This document shows, piece after piece, positions 16,780 through 26,238 of a DNA stretch of 64,000 bases. The notes under the pieces were generated by a model. It saw only the letters and a program-made list of their open reading frames with translations. It had not been told where the DNA came from and made no database searches. The stretch spans positions 1 through 64,000 of the forward strand of contig JANYGC010000005.1 in the NCBI GenBank assembly GCA_025359425.1, read 5' to 3'. The number at the start of each line of letters is the position of its first letter. Positions within the stretch are counted from its first letter, which is position 1. Origin of the DNA: Sphingomonadaceae bacterium (lineage in GTDB: Bacteria > Pseudomonadota > Alphaproteobacteria > Sphingomonadales > Sphingomonadaceae). The translations under genes and the position numbers were made by a program.

Positions 16780-18498
16780 ATGTCCTATTTTTCCGACCTT
16801 GGTCTCGCCGAGCCGCTTTTGCGCGCACTTGAGACCAAAGGCTATGCCGATCCCACCCCTATCCAGCAGCAGGCCATTCCGGCGCTGCTCGAAGGGCGCG
16901 ACCTGCTCGGCATTGCGCAGACCGGCACCGGCAAGACCGCGGCCTTCTCGCTGCCCTCGCTGCACCGTCTTGCCGCCAATCCCAAAGCGCGGATGAGCGC
17001 GAGCTGCCGCATGCTGGTGCTCTCCCCCACCCGCGAACTCGCCGCCCAGATCGCCGAGAACATGCGCGGCTATGCGAAGTACCTCAGCTTGTCGGTGCAG
17101 TGCATCTTCGGCGGGGTGCCGGTGGGCAAGCAGGCCCGCGCGCTGGCTGGCGGGGTCGATATCCTCGTCGCTACGCCGGGCCGGTTGCTCGACCTGATCG
17201 ATCAGCGCGCGCTGACCTTGCGCAATGTCGAAATCTTCGTGCTCGACGAAGCCGACCAGATGATGGACCTCGGGTTCATCGTACCCTTGAAGCGTGTTGC
17301 CAACATGCTGCCCAAGGAACGCCAGAGCCTGTTCTTCTCGGCGACCATGCCCAAGGCGATCGCCGATCTGGGCAAGCAGTTCATCTCCAACCCGGTGCGG
17401 GTCGAAGTTGCCCCGCAGTCGACCACGGTCGAGCGCGTCGAGCAGTACGTGACCCAGCTTAATCAGGGCGAAAAGCAGGCCTTGCTCTCATTGAGCCTGC
17501 GCGCCGGTCTGGCCGATGGCAAGATCGACCGCGCGCTGGTCTTCACCCGGACCAAGCACGGCGCCGACCGCGTCGTCCGCCACCTGGTTTCGGCGGGCGT
17601 GCAAGCCGCCGCGATCCACGGCAACAAGAGCCAGCCGCAGCGCACCGCCGCGCTTAACGCCTTCCGCCAGGGTTCGACCCCGGTGCTGGTCGCGACCGAT
17701 ATCGCCGCGCGCGGGATCGATGTGACCGGGGTGAGCCACGTGTTCAACTTCGAGATGCCCAATGTGGCCGAACAGTACGTCCACCGCATCGGGCGGACGG
17801 CCCGCGCGGGCGCTGACGGTATCGCGATCAGCTATGTTGCGCCGGACGAGCGCGATTACCTGCGCGACATCGAACGGTTGACCAAGGTCAAGCTGTTCCC
17901 GCAGCCGCTGCCCGAGGATTTCCTCAAGGAAGCCGCGCGGCTGCCCGCTCCGGTGCGCAAGCCGCAGGAACTGGAGCAGGATGCCCGGCGCGATGCCCGC
18001 GATGCACGCGGCCGCGGCGGCCCCGCTGCACGCGGCGGCGGTGGACGCAGTGGCGGCCCCAACAAGAACCGCAGCACCGGCGGCCAGGCCCGCGACGGCC
18101 AGTCGCGCGACCAATATGTCCGCAATGACCGCATCGCTGCTGACCGCGGCGCGGGCGGCAGGGCGACTGCCCCGGCGCGCGGCCCGGTGTTCAACCCGCT
18201 CGGCGATGTCCGTCAGGATGGCAACCAGCCGCACGGGGAGCGCAGTGGCGGTGAACGCCGCCCGGCCCCTCAGCACCGCGATGCCGTTCGGCCCGCGCGG
18301 CCGCAGGGCGATCGTCCGCAGGGCGACCGTCCGCAAGGTGACCGCCCGCAAGGCGATCGTCCCCGCACCGATCGCCAGCATGGCGAGCGCCCGCGCACCG
18401 ACCGTCCCCAAGGCGACCGTCCGCGCGGTGATCGGCCCCAGGGCGACCGCCCGCAAGGCCCGCGCCGCCAGGGCGGCGGCGGCCCCCGCCGCGGCTAA
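16780..18498 (+). CDS. rhlE: DEAD-box ATP-dependent RNA helicase, RhlE type
   Basis: The product is 572 residues. All DEAD-box motifs are present: Q motif (PTPIQQQAIP), I (AQTGTGKTA), Ia (PTRELAAQI), GG, II (VLDEADQM, DEAD), III (SAT), and IV-VI ending in HRIGRTARAG. The helicase core ends near residue 370. A 200-residue basic, disordered tail follows, rich in Arg/Gly and then made of tandem RPQGD units, as in RhlE-group helicases that act on rRNA or mRNA structure. The ATG follows an AT-rich stretch with only GAAAG as a ribosome site. A strong hairpin follows the stop. Confidence 0.93.
   Translation: MSYFSDLGLAEPLLRALETKGYADPTPIQQQAIPALLEGRDLLGIAQTGTGKTAAFSLPSLHRLAANPKARMSASCRMLVLSPTRELAAQIAENMRGYAKYLSLSVQCIFGGVPVGKQARALAGGVDILVATPGRLLDLIDQRALTLRNVEIFVLDEADQMMDLGFIVPLKRVANMLPKERQSLFFSATMPKAIADLGKQFISNPVRVEVAPQSTTVERVEQYVTQLNQGEKQALLSLSLRAGLADGKIDRALVFTRTKHGADRVVRHLVSAGVQAAAIHGNKSQPQRTAALNAFRQGSTPVLVATDIAARGIDVTGVSHVFNFEMPNVAEQYVHRIGRTARAGADGIAISYVAPDERDYLRDIERLTKVKLFPQPLPEDFLKEAARLPAPVRKPQELEQDARRDARDARGRGGPAARGGGGRSGGPNKNRSTGGQARDGQSRDQYVRNDRIAADRGAGGRATAPARGPVFNPLGDVRQDGNQPHGERSGGERRPAPQHRDAVRPARPQGDRPQGDRPQGDRPQGDRPRTDRQHGERPRTDRPQGDRPRGDRPQGDRPQGPRRQGGGGPRRG
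18293..18465 (+). repeat. 15-bp tandem repeat coding for RPQGD units in the helicase tail
   Basis: Degenerate copies of CGTCCGCAGGGCGAC encode RPQGD, RPRTD and RPRGD, roughly ten times. Units differ mainly at third positions, so selection on the peptide is likely, and copy number could vary between strains. Confidence 0.85.
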
Positions 18499-18509
18499 GT
18501 AATACCCCG

Positions 18510-18545
18510 GATCATGCGGCGCGGAGAGATCCGCGCCGCGTGATC
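18510..18545 (+). terminator. 16-bp hairpin after the helicase gene
   Basis: 18510-18525 pairs with 18530-18545 around a GAGA loop, with one T.G pair. The strong GC stem lies 12 bp beyond the stop. It lacks a T-run, so it may be a rho-assisted terminator or an mRNA 3' stabiliser. Confidence 0.55.
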
Positions 18546-18588
18546 TGCATCACGGCCAATTCTGCGCTGTCCGGCTAGACCGGAGGCA

Positions 18589-19752
18589 ATGGAAAACCAG
18601 CAAACCCCGCCGTTTCATCAAGCCAGGACCGGCCTGAGTCTCGCCGCGCCATTCGCCTTGGTGCGCGCGGTGGTGCTGCGCGACTGGCGCTCGCTGCAAG
18701 TGACGCTGGTCGCCTGCGCGGTCGCGGCGGTGGTCACCGCGTTCCAGTATCAGGTCTATACCTCGTTCGTCCGCGCCGGGTCGGTCGGCCCGCGATTTGT
18801 CGGCGGCTCGGTCTGGGTCAGCGCCGGTTCGATCGAATGTTTCGATTTTCCCGGTGTCATCGGCGAGGATTACGCCGGGCAGCTGGCGCGTTATTTCCCC
18901 TCATCGAATGTGCGGCGCGTGGCCTTCGGCTTTGCCGGGTGGACCTCGCCCACTGGACGGCGCGGCAATGTCGCGGTGATCGGGATCGATGACGCGATCG
19001 GCCCGGACGGCGCGCCGCTGGCCGACAATGCCTTTCTCGCCGACCGTTCGGACCTTGGCCGGCTCGACTTGTCGCGCGGGACCGGCCAGCTCGCCACATT
19101 GGGGGCCGAGACCATGCAGCTGGGCGGCACCACCGACCGCCTGCCGACCTTTCTGGGCGCGCCCTACGTCGTCACCGGGTTCGACCGCGCGCGCAGCCTG
19201 CTGCGGATTGATCCCGGATCGGCCGCGTTTCTGGTGTTCGACACGCCCGGTGCCGATCGGGCCGCACTGGCCGGAGCGTTGACCGCAGCCCAGGCGCGCT
19301 ACCCCGAACTCACCCTGCGCAGCGAAGCGGCTTTCGCGCAAAGCTCATCGCGCTACTGGCAGCTCAAGACCGGGGCCGGGGCGGCGATCCTGCTCGCCGC
19401 GGTGCTGGCCAGCCTGCTGATGATGATCCTGCTCGCCAACGGCGTGCTGCGCTTTCTGCAGCGCTATGCGCAGGACCTGCTCTCGATGCTCGGCCACGGG
19501 GCCGGACAGCGCGAGGTATGGCTGGTCGCCGCCGGGATCGCAGTGGTGGTCGCAGTACTGACCACTGCCGCGATGCTGGCGCTGACCCCGCTGATGATCC
19601 TGGCGGCGCAACCGTTGCTGCCCTGGGTCTCGTTTGTTGCCGCAGACACCCTTCCCCCCGCCATCGCCATGCTGCTCGCGCTGGTTGCCGCCATCGCCAG
19701 CGCAGGCAGCGCGGTGCGCCAGTATGGCCCCGAAGCGGTGTTCCGGACATGA
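18589..19752 (+). CDS. ABC exporter permease (FtsX/MacB/DevC-like)
   Basis: The product is 387 residues. One transmembrane helix (about 36-56) is followed by a large extracytoplasmic domain (about 57-260) and three C-terminal helices (about 262-286, 304-326, 352-370). This is the topology of type VII (MacB/DevC) permeases. The first cytoplasmic part contains VRAVVLRDWRSL. The stop overlaps the next ATG (ATGA), as does the following junction, so the three subunits are translated as a coupled set. The substrate is unknown; the methyltransferase that follows suggests a lipid-like or methylated molecule. Confidence 0.8.
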   Translation: MENQQTPPFHQARTGLSLAAPFALVRAVVLRDWRSLQVTLVACAVAAVVTAFQYQVYTSFVRAGSVGPRFVGGSVWVSAGSIECFDFPGVIGEDYAGQLARYFPSSNVRRVAFGFAGWTSPTGRRGNVAVIGIDDAIGPDGAPLADNAFLADRSDLGRLDLSRGTGQLATLGAETMQLGGTTDRLPTFLGAPYVVTGFDRARSLLRIDPGSAAFLVFDTPGADRAALAGALTAAQARYPELTLRSEAAFAQSSSRYWQLKTGAGAAILLAAVLASLLMMILLANGVLRFLQRYAQDLLSMLGHGAGQREVWLVAAGIAVVVAVLTTAAMLALTPLMILAAQPLLPWVSFVAADTLPPAIAMLLALVAAIASAGSAVRQYGPEAVFRT

Positions 19753-20741
19753 AGGCACTCCTTCCCCTCTCCGCCGCAGTGGCACTGGCCGCGTGCGGCG
19801 TCTCGCAAGGCCAGCCAGCCAAGCCCGCCGCGTCGCCCTATCGCGCCACCTCGGTCGGCCGGATCGATGCCTTGGGCGAAGCGCGCGAACTGGTCGCCGC
19901 CGCCGACGGCGTGATCGCCAGAGTGCTGGTCCAGCGCGGTCAACAGGTCCGCGCCGGGCAAGTACTGCTGATGGTCGATTGCGCGCCGCGCAGCGGCCAG
20001 GCGTCGGCCGCGCTCGCGAGCGCGCAGCAAAGCGGTGCCAGTGCGGCCCTGGTCGCAGCAGGCCCGCGCGCCGAGACGATCGCCGCCGCGCGCGCCTCGC
20101 TTGCGGAAGCCGAAGCGCGGCTCGCCAATGCGCAGCAAGCGCTCGATCGCGCCGCCGCGCTGGTTGGCCGCGGCTTTGTGTCGCGCCGCGATCTTGAAGC
20201 CCGCACCGCCGAACGTGACGGCGCCAGAGCCGCGCGTGACCGGGCGCAAGCGCAACTGGCCGAGCTCGCCAATGGCGCGCGCCCACTTGAACGCGTCGCC
20301 GCCGCTGCCGGTGCGCGCGCCCAGCGCGGCGCAGCGCAAGCCGCCGCCGCAGCGCTCGGCCAGTGCGAACTGCGCAGCCCGATCGACGGCCAGGTGCTGC
20401 AAGTGCTGCGCCGCGAGGGCGAGTTTTCCGGCGCAAGCCAAGGCACCCCGCTGCTGGTGGTGGGCGACATGCGCAGCCGGATCGTGCGCGCCGAAGTGGG
20501 CGAACGCGACACCGCCGGAATCGCGATCGGCGCGCCGGTCGAAGTGTGGATCGACGGCTCCCCCCGCCGCTGGCGCGGCCACGTCAGCGAACTTGCCGCG
20601 CTGATGGGCCGCCGCACCGCGCGCTCGCTCGACCCGACCGACCGCTTCGACCGCGATGTGCGCGAGGCAATTATCGTGATCGACGACCCGGACCTGCCCG
20701 CAGTCGCCGGACTGCGCGTTACTGTGGGATTCAAGCAATGA
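19749..20741 (+). CDS. membrane-fusion lipoprotein of the ABC exporter (HlyD/DevB-like)
   Basis: The product is 330 residues with a lipoprotein signal ending in LAACG (Cys16). It has biotinyl-lipoyl halves (ADGVIARVLVQRGQQVRAGQVL and RSPIDGQVLQVLRREGEFS) around a long alanine-rich coiled coil (about 75-200), then a beta-barrel region (VEVWIDGSP). The adaptor would bridge the inner-membrane permease to the periplasm or an outer-membrane channel. The start is fixed by the ATGA overlap with the permease. No TolC-type channel gene is in the window. Confidence 0.87.
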   Translation: MKALLPLSAAVALAACGVSQGQPAKPAASPYRATSVGRIDALGEARELVAAADGVIARVLVQRGQQVRAGQVLLMVDCAPRSGQASAALASAQQSGASAALVAAGPRAETIAAARASLAEAEARLANAQQALDRAAALVGRGFVSRRDLEARTAERDGARAARDRAQAQLAELANGARPLERVAAAAGARAQRGAAQAAAAALGQCELRSPIDGQVLQVLRREGEFSGASQGTPLLVVGDMRSRIVRAEVGERDTAGIAIGAPVEVWIDGSPRRWRGHVSELAALMGRRTARSLDPTDRFDRDVREAIIVIDDPDLPAVAGLRVTVGFKQ

Positions 20742-21394
20742 GTGCGCAGGTGCTGATGCTCGACGGGCTGGCCCGCTCGATGATCGAGGGGGATCAGGAA
20801 AAGCGCATGCTCGCGCCGCTCACCCGCAATTTCGCGCCGGGCAAGCTGCATGTGGTGAGCGGACCATCGGGCGTGGGCAAGACCACGCTGCTGTCGCTGC
20901 TCGCGCTGGCGGTGCCGCCCAGCCGGGGGATGCTGCATTGGGGCCACACCCCGCTATCGCAACTCAAGCCCGCTGCTGCCGCCGCGTGGCGCCGGGCCAA
21001 TCTGGGGCTGATCTTCCAGACCAGCCGGCTGGTTTCGGTGATGACGGCTTACGAGAACGTGTGCTTCGGCGGCCAGATCCGCGGGCTCGACGTCCGCACT
21101 GAGGCGCACCGGCTGCTCGATGGGTTCGGCCTGGCCGACAAGAAGCGCCAGCTCCCCGGCCAGCTGTCGGGCGGCGAAAAGCAGCGGGTGGCGATTGCCC
21201 AGGCGCTGGCTTGTGCCCCGGCGCTGCTGCTCGCCGATGAACCCACCGCGGCGCTGGATGCGGCCAATGCCGCGTTCGTCGCCGATACACTCAAAAGTTA
21301 TGCCCGCGCGCAAGGATCCACCGTGATCTGCGTCAGCCACGACCGCACCGTCATCGATGCCGCCGATGACTTGCTCCTCCTCGAACGGTCCTAG
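20738..21394 (+). CDS. ABC exporter ATP-binding subunit (DevA/LolD-like)
   Basis: The product is 218 residues. It has Walker A GPSGVGKTT (about 42-50), the Q-loop region IFQTSRLVSVMTAYENV, the signature LSGGEKQRV, Walker B ALLLADEP and the switch His in VSHD. The pattern is closest to the MacB/LolD/DevA ATPase group. It overlaps the adaptor stop (ATGA) and is followed after eight bases by the methyltransferase gene. Confidence 0.92.
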   Translation: MSAQVLMLDGLARSMIEGDQEKRMLAPLTRNFAPGKLHVVSGPSGVGKTTLLSLLALAVPPSRGMLHWGHTPLSQLKPAAAAAWRRANLGLIFQTSRLVSVMTAYENVCFGGQIRGLDVRTEAHRLLDGFGLADKKRQLPGQLSGGEKQRVAIAQALACAPALLLADEPTAALDAANAAFVADTLKSYARAQGSTVICVSHDRTVIDAADDLLLLERS

Positions 21395-21402
21395 GACCAC
21401 CC

Positions 21403-22275
21403 ATGCACAACGAACGATTTTTCGACCAGACGCTGGAAATGATCAACCGCGGCGCGATTCACGTCGCAGTGCCGATGCTGACGGGCAAATTATACAATGC
21501 GTTTGCCGATCCCGCGCGCTGGGCCGAAACCCGCGCCAGCCTGCATCGCCACGCGCTTCTTCCGGTCTTGATGCAGGATCCGCTGGCCGCGCACAGCGCC
21601 AGGCGGCCGCGCGGCTATCAGGGTGATGCCGGGTTGATCGACCTGATCTACGACATGGAGCCGCCAGCCGGAACTAGCGATTTCAGCCGCAAGTTCTTCG
21701 AGGTGACGGTCCAGTTTCAGGCGCCCGAAGCGGTTCGCCAGCGGCGGATCGCCGCCGAGCCGATGGTTGCGAAGGCTCACCACGCGGGGCAGCGGGTGCT
21801 GGTGCTGGCCTGCGGCCACTTCCGCGAGGGCGATCCGTTGACCAGTGCCGACCTGCGCCAGTTCACTCTGGTCGATCAGGATGCGCTGTCGCTCGAACGG
21901 GTGCGCGCTCAGCATGGCGCAGCGATCAATCTGGTCGAGGCAAACGTGTTTCGGTATTTGCGCCAGGCCGCCAAGCAGGGTCAGACCTTTGACCTGATCT
22001 ATACCCTGGGGCTGACCGATTATCTCGATACCCGCGCGATGCAGCTGCTGCACCGGCTGATGAAGTCTTGCCTCGCTCCCGGCGGCCGGATCGTGTTGGC
22101 CAATTTTGCGCCCAATCACCTCAGCATCGGCTGGATGGAAGCGGTGATGGACTGGCAGCTGATCTACCGCGACGAAGCCGAGCTGGAGGGCTACGCGCGG
22201 GAGATCGGCCTGACCGCCCGAACCTGGCGCGATCCGACCGATTCGGTAGTCTGGTGCGAAATGACCGGCGGTTGA
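21403..22275 (+). CDS. class I SAM-dependent methyltransferase resembling PhcB
   Basis: The product is 290 residues. An N-terminal helical region (about 1-115) with GYQGDAGLIDLIYDME and AVRQRR precedes a Rossmann methyltransferase domain (VLVLACGHFRE, then TLVDQDALSLERV and FDLIYTLGLTDYL). This N-terminal pattern occurs in enzymes related to PhcB, which makes 3-hydroxypalmitic acid methyl ester in Ralstonia. PhcB-like activity here is inference from the motif pattern. The gene follows the ABC exporter with an 8-bp gap, so the product may be exported by it. Confidence 0.7.
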   Translation: MHNERFFDQTLEMINRGAIHVAVPMLTGKLYNAFADPARWAETRASLHRHALLPVLMQDPLAAHSARRPRGYQGDAGLIDLIYDMEPPAGTSDFSRKFFEVTVQFQAPEAVRQRRIAAEPMVAKAHHAGQRVLVLACGHFREGDPLTSADLRQFTLVDQDALSLERVRAQHGAAINLVEANVFRYLRQAAKQGQTFDLIYTLGLTDYLDTRAMQLLHRLMKSCLAPGGRIVLANFAPNHLSIGWMEAVMDWQLIYRDEAELEGYAREIGLTARTWRDPTDSVVWCEMTGG

Positions 22276-22369
22276 CCTCTGTGGGCCCTGTTCGGATCGG
22301 CAATGCCGAATCCTGCGGGCGGACATAGACGGCTTGTCTCCGCCGACAATCGGGCTAGCCTGCCCGCCC

Positions 22370-23607
22370 ATGAAGCATTTCGTCACTGCGCTTGTCGCTC
22401 TCGTCCTGCCCTTGCAGCCGCTCCTCGCCGCGCAGCCGCTGCAACCCGCCGAAGCGACCGCGATCGATGCGGCGGTGACCAAGGCGCTTAAGGAAACCGG
22501 GGTGCCCTCGGCCGAGATCGCGGTGGTCCGCGACGGACAGATCGTGCTGAGCCGCGCCTGGGGCAAACCGTCGGAGACGCTGACCCAGCCCGACGCAGCA
22601 CTACCCTACCAGATCGCCTCCAATTCCAAACAATTCCTCGCCGCGCTGCTGCTGTTGCTCGAGAACGACGGCAAGATCGACCTTGATGACAGGGTCTCCA
22701 AATGGCTGCCCGAGCTGCCCGACGGGGGCAAGATCACCGTGCGCCAATTGCTCTCACACACCTCGGGGTTGCAAGATTTCTGGCCGCAGGACTATTCATT
22801 CGCGGCGATGGAGCGCCCGGTCGCGCCGATGGATATCGTCCGCCGCTGGGGGATGAAGCCGCTCGATTACACGCCCGGCACGCGCTGGCAATATTCGAAC
22901 ACCGGCTTTGTCGTGGCCGGCCTGATCGCCGAAAAGGCTGGCTGTGGGCGGCGGGCGAGCTTAGCATGACCGCGGCGGAACTGGCCAAGTGGGATATCGC
23001 GCGGATGAACCGGACGCTGCTCCCGCGCGAGGACTGGGAAGAGATGGAGCGTCCGGTGCAACTCGCCGACGGCACCCACACCAGCTACGGCCTCGGCGTT
23101 TCCCGGACCCTGGTCGGCGACCGCTGGGTCGTCGATCACGGCGGCGAATCGGTTGGGTTCCTGTCGCAGAACTCGGTGTGGGTCGATGACAAGATCGCAA
23201 TCGTGGTGCTGACCAACGGCGACTTTGCCGGGGTGCAGGATGAGCTGACCGAGCGGATCGCCGAAATCGTGCTGCCCAAGGCGGTCCAGACGAACATCGG
23301 CGAAGTGTCCCGGCTGGACGATGTACGCACCACGCTGGTGAAAATCAGCGGTGGCAAATTCGATCCGGCGCTGTTTACCGACAATGGGCGTTACTATTTC
23401 AACGCGCAGACGCTGGACGATTACCGCTCAAGCCTGCGCGGCCTCGGCCCGCTCAAGTCGGTCACCGCGACCCGTCCGCCGCGGCTGCGCGGCGGCTTCG
23501 TCAACCGGGTGTTCCGGCTGCACTACGCCAAGAAGGCGCTGACCCTGATCACCTATGCCGAGCCCGGCACCAAAGGCCGGTGGGAGCAGTTCATGATCAC
23601 GCCGTGA
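22370..23607 (+). pseudogene. broken beta-lactamase-family serine hydrolase
   Basis: The first frame encodes a signal peptide and the N-terminal half of a class C beta-lactamase-like hydrolase: the SxxK motif in ASNSKQF, SHTSGLQDFW, and the Tyr motif YSNTGFVVAGLIAEKAG. It then meets TGA at 22967. The expected C-terminal half continues in another frame from GWLWAAGELSMTAAELAKWDI through VVDHGGESVGFLSQ (third motif HGG) to the stop at 23607. The two halves join at about 22933-22940, and the stretch that normally separates them (inferred 60-100 residues) is absent. This points to a deletion with loss of frame, not a single-base error. Confidence 0.85.
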
Positions 23608-23617
23608 GCGCCGCGCG

Positions 23618-24601
23618 TCAAAGCCAGCCGATCCGCCTGAACCGGAAGAACAGCCCCCCGCAGATCGACGCGATCAGCGCGACGACAGCCGGATAGCCCC
23701 ACTTGTGGTGCAGTTCGGGCATATATTCGAAATTCATCCCGTAGATCCCGGCAATCGCGGTCGGCACCGCGAGAATCGCGGCGTAAGCGGCCAGTTGCCG
23801 GGTCATGTCGCCCTGGCGGTGCTGTTCGAGCAAGGCGGCGGTTTCGACGATGCTCGCCAAAGTCTCGCGCAAGCCTTCCATTCGCACCATCGTGCGCTTG
23901 ACGTGATCGAGCACATCGCGGAACCAGACCCGCGCGCCGGGATCGATCACCGCCAGTTCGGTCGTCGCCAGCCGTTCGCACACTTCGACCATCGGGCCGA
24001 TCACCCGCACAAACCGGCGGAACTGGCGCCGCAACCGGAAAATCCGGCGGATCGTCGAAGGTTCGGGGAAGACGTCGATCGCCCGTTCTTCCAGCACCTG
24101 CACGCCTTCCTCCAGCCGTTCGATCACCGGCAGATAGCCATCGACGATGAAATCTAGGATCGCGTGCGCGGCGTAGTCGGGCCCTTCGGCGAGCCGTTCG
24201 GGCACGCTTTCCAGCCGCGCCCGCAGATCATTGTGCGCGCGGGTCGAGCCAATCCGCACCGTCACCAGGAAATTGCTGCCAAGGAAGATCGCGGTCTGCC
24301 CGTAGCAGATGTTCTCGCCCTCTTCGATCGCCGCGGTACGCGCGACGATGAAGAGGTGTTGGCCGTAGATCTCGATTTTGGGGATCTGCTGGGGGTTGAC
24401 CGCATCCTCGATCGCCAGCGGGTGCAGGCCGAACTGGGTGCGCACCAGCTCGATTTCCTTGGCCGTAGGATCGTTCAGCCCGACCCAGTCGAACTGCGTG
24501 CCCTTCGGCAGCACATGCTCCAACCCGTCGATGACGAGCGGTTCCTTCTTGGGTTTTCCGCTGGCATAGCGGCGGGCGGCAATGATCGACATCGGCTGCA
24601 T
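23618..24601 (-). CDS. corA: CorA family magnesium/divalent cation transporter
   Basis: The product is 327 residues. A large cytoplasmic funnel domain is followed by two C-terminal helices. The signature GMN is in GIYGMNFEYMPEL, and the final helix ends in FRFRRIGWL. CorA forms a homopentameric channel for Mg2+, Co2+ or Ni2+. The N-terminus carries MQPM; the second Met (24592) is an equally possible start. No ribosome site is clear. It converges with the broken hydrolase. Confidence 0.92.
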   Translation of the reverse strand: MQPMSIIAARRYASGKPKKEPLVIDGLEHVLPKGTQFDWVGLNDPTAKEIELVRTQFGLHPLAIEDAVNPQQIPKIEIYGQHLFIVARTAAIEEGENICYGQTAIFLGSNFLVTVRIGSTRAHNDLRARLESVPERLAEGPDYAAHAILDFIVDGYLPVIERLEEGVQVLEERAIDVFPEPSTIRRIFRLRRQFRRFVRVIGPMVEVCERLATTELAVIDPGARVWFRDVLDHVKRTMVRMEGLRETLASIVETAALLEQHRQGDMTRQLAAYAAILAVPTAIAGIYGMNFEYMPELHHKWGYPAVVALIASICGGLFFRFRRIGWL

Positions 24602-24695
24602 GTGGCAAAGTGATGCAGGACTGGCAATAAGCCACAGGATTTGTTAAGCGGGCGGTTAATGCTGACCGCAGTGTCAGCGACCGGGAGCTTTGCAC

Positions 24696-26198
24696 ATGAA
24701 CATGGTCACGATCGCGTCCTCTGGGCCTGCCCCAATCCTCGACATGATCATCATCGGAGCCGGAATCTCGGGGATCGGCATGGCGGTGCACATGAAGCGC
24801 GATTGCCCGGGCAAGTCCATCGCGGTGCTCGAACGCCGCGACAATCTTGGCGGGACCTGGGATCTGTTCCGCTACCCCGGCATCCGCTCGGACAGCGACA
24901 TGCACACGCTGGGCTTTTCGTTCGAACCGTGGACTCACGAAAAGGCGATCGCCGACGGCCCCTCGATCCTCGATTACCTGAACATGATCACCGCCAAGTA
25001 TGATCTCGCCAAGGACATGCAGTTCGGGCGCAAGGTCGTCTCGGCCGAATGGGACAGCAAGACCGCGTGCTGGTCGGTCACCACCGAAGCCGCCGACGGC
25101 ACCACGCAATTGCTGCGCGGGCGCTTCCTGTTCCTCGGTTCGGGCTACTATGATTATGACAGCCCCTATGACGCCGGTTTCGCCGGGCGCGACACGTTCA
25201 AGGGCCAGGTGCTCCATCCGCAGTTCTGGCCGAACGACCTCGACTATGCGGGCAAAAAGGTTGTCGTGATCGGTTCGGGTGCCACGGCAGTGACGATCGT
25301 CCCCGCCATGGCCCAAAACGGCGCCGAACATGTCACCATGCTTCAGCGTACCCCGACCTGGATGGCCAGTCGCCCGTCCAAGGACGCCTTCGCCAACGCC
25401 TTGCGCAAGGTGCTGCCCGAAGGGCTCGCCTATCGGCTGACCCGCGCCAAGAACATTTTCCTGGGTGATCTGATGTTCAAGCGCGCGCGGACCCAGCCCG
25501 AAAAGGCCAAGGCGTTCCTGACCAAGCAAGTGCAAGGCCACCTTGGGGAGCACTACGACGAACAGGCGTTCACCCCGCCCTACAACCCGTGGGACCAGCG
25601 GCTGTGCCTGGTGCCCGACGCCGATTTCTTCGAGGCGATCAAAGCGGGCAAGGCCGGGGTTGTCACCGACCAGATCGACAGCTTCGACGAGACCGGGATC
25701 AAGCTCAATTCGGGCAAGCACCTCGACGCCGACATCATCGTCACCGCCACCGGCCTGACAATGAGCTTTGCCGGCAAAATCGCGATGAGCGTCGACGGCC
25801 AGCCGATCGATTTCAGCCAGCACTATTTCTACCGCAACTGCATGTTCTCGAACGTGCCAAATCTGGCCGGGGTGTTCGGCTATCTCAACGCCAGCTGGAC
25901 GCTGCGGGTCGATATCGTCGCGCAGTATATCACGCGGCTGCTCCGCCAGATGGACGCTTACGGCGCGGTTGCGGCGACCCCGGCGATGGCCAGCGGAGCC
26001 GAGCCCGAGATTGACGACATTTTCGATTTCTCCTCAGGCTATATCCAGCGCGGCAAGGACCAGATGCCCAAGAACGCGGCCACGCTGCCGTGGCGGCTCA
26101 ACCAGGAATACCGCAAGGACCGGATCGACATGCGGCAAGCTCCGATCGACGATGGCGTGCTGGAATTTGTGCGGGCGCGGGAACTGGTCGGGGGTTAG
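24696..26198 (+). CDS. flavin monooxygenase of Baeyer-Villiger type
   Basis: The product is 500 residues. It has an N-terminal FAD motif (IIIGAGISGIGMAVHMKRD), the ERRDNLGGTWDLFRYPG segment typical of this class, the Baeyer-Villiger fingerprint FKGQVLHPQFWP (FxGxxxHxxxWP) near 165-176, and a second Rossmann motif VIGSGATAVTI for NADPH. It would insert oxygen into a ketone or oxidise a heteroatom; the substrate is unknown. GGGAG lies about nine bases before the ATG at 24696. It is a stand-alone gene, with no dedicated ketone-degradation neighbours. Confidence 0.88.
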   Translation: MNMVTIASSGPAPILDMIIIGAGISGIGMAVHMKRDCPGKSIAVLERRDNLGGTWDLFRYPGIRSDSDMHTLGFSFEPWTHEKAIADGPSILDYLNMITAKYDLAKDMQFGRKVVSAEWDSKTACWSVTTEAADGTTQLLRGRFLFLGSGYYDYDSPYDAGFAGRDTFKGQVLHPQFWPNDLDYAGKKVVVIGSGATAVTIVPAMAQNGAEHVTMLQRTPTWMASRPSKDAFANALRKVLPEGLAYRLTRAKNIFLGDLMFKRARTQPEKAKAFLTKQVQGHLGEHYDEQAFTPPYNPWDQRLCLVPDADFFEAIKAGKAGVVTDQIDSFDETGIKLNSGKHLDADIIVTATGLTMSFAGKIAMSVDGQPIDFSQHYFYRNCMFSNVPNLAGVFGYLNASWTLRVDIVAQYITRLLRQMDAYGAVAATPAMASGAEPEIDDIFDFSSGYIQRGKDQMPKNAATLPWRLNQEYRKDRIDMRQAPIDDGVLEFVRARELVGG

Positions 26199-26238
26199 TC
26201 AAAAAGGAGTTCGCGCAGAGGCGCAGGATCAAGAGAGA

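Noticed and set aside
18293-18465. Regular repeats suggestive of a CRISPR array
   Set aside because: Repeats are contiguous 15-bp coding units in frame with the helicase, without spacers.
22967-22969. TGA in the serine hydrolase read as selenocysteine
   Set aside because: The conserved sequence continues in another frame and an internal segment is missing; no SECIS element is visible.
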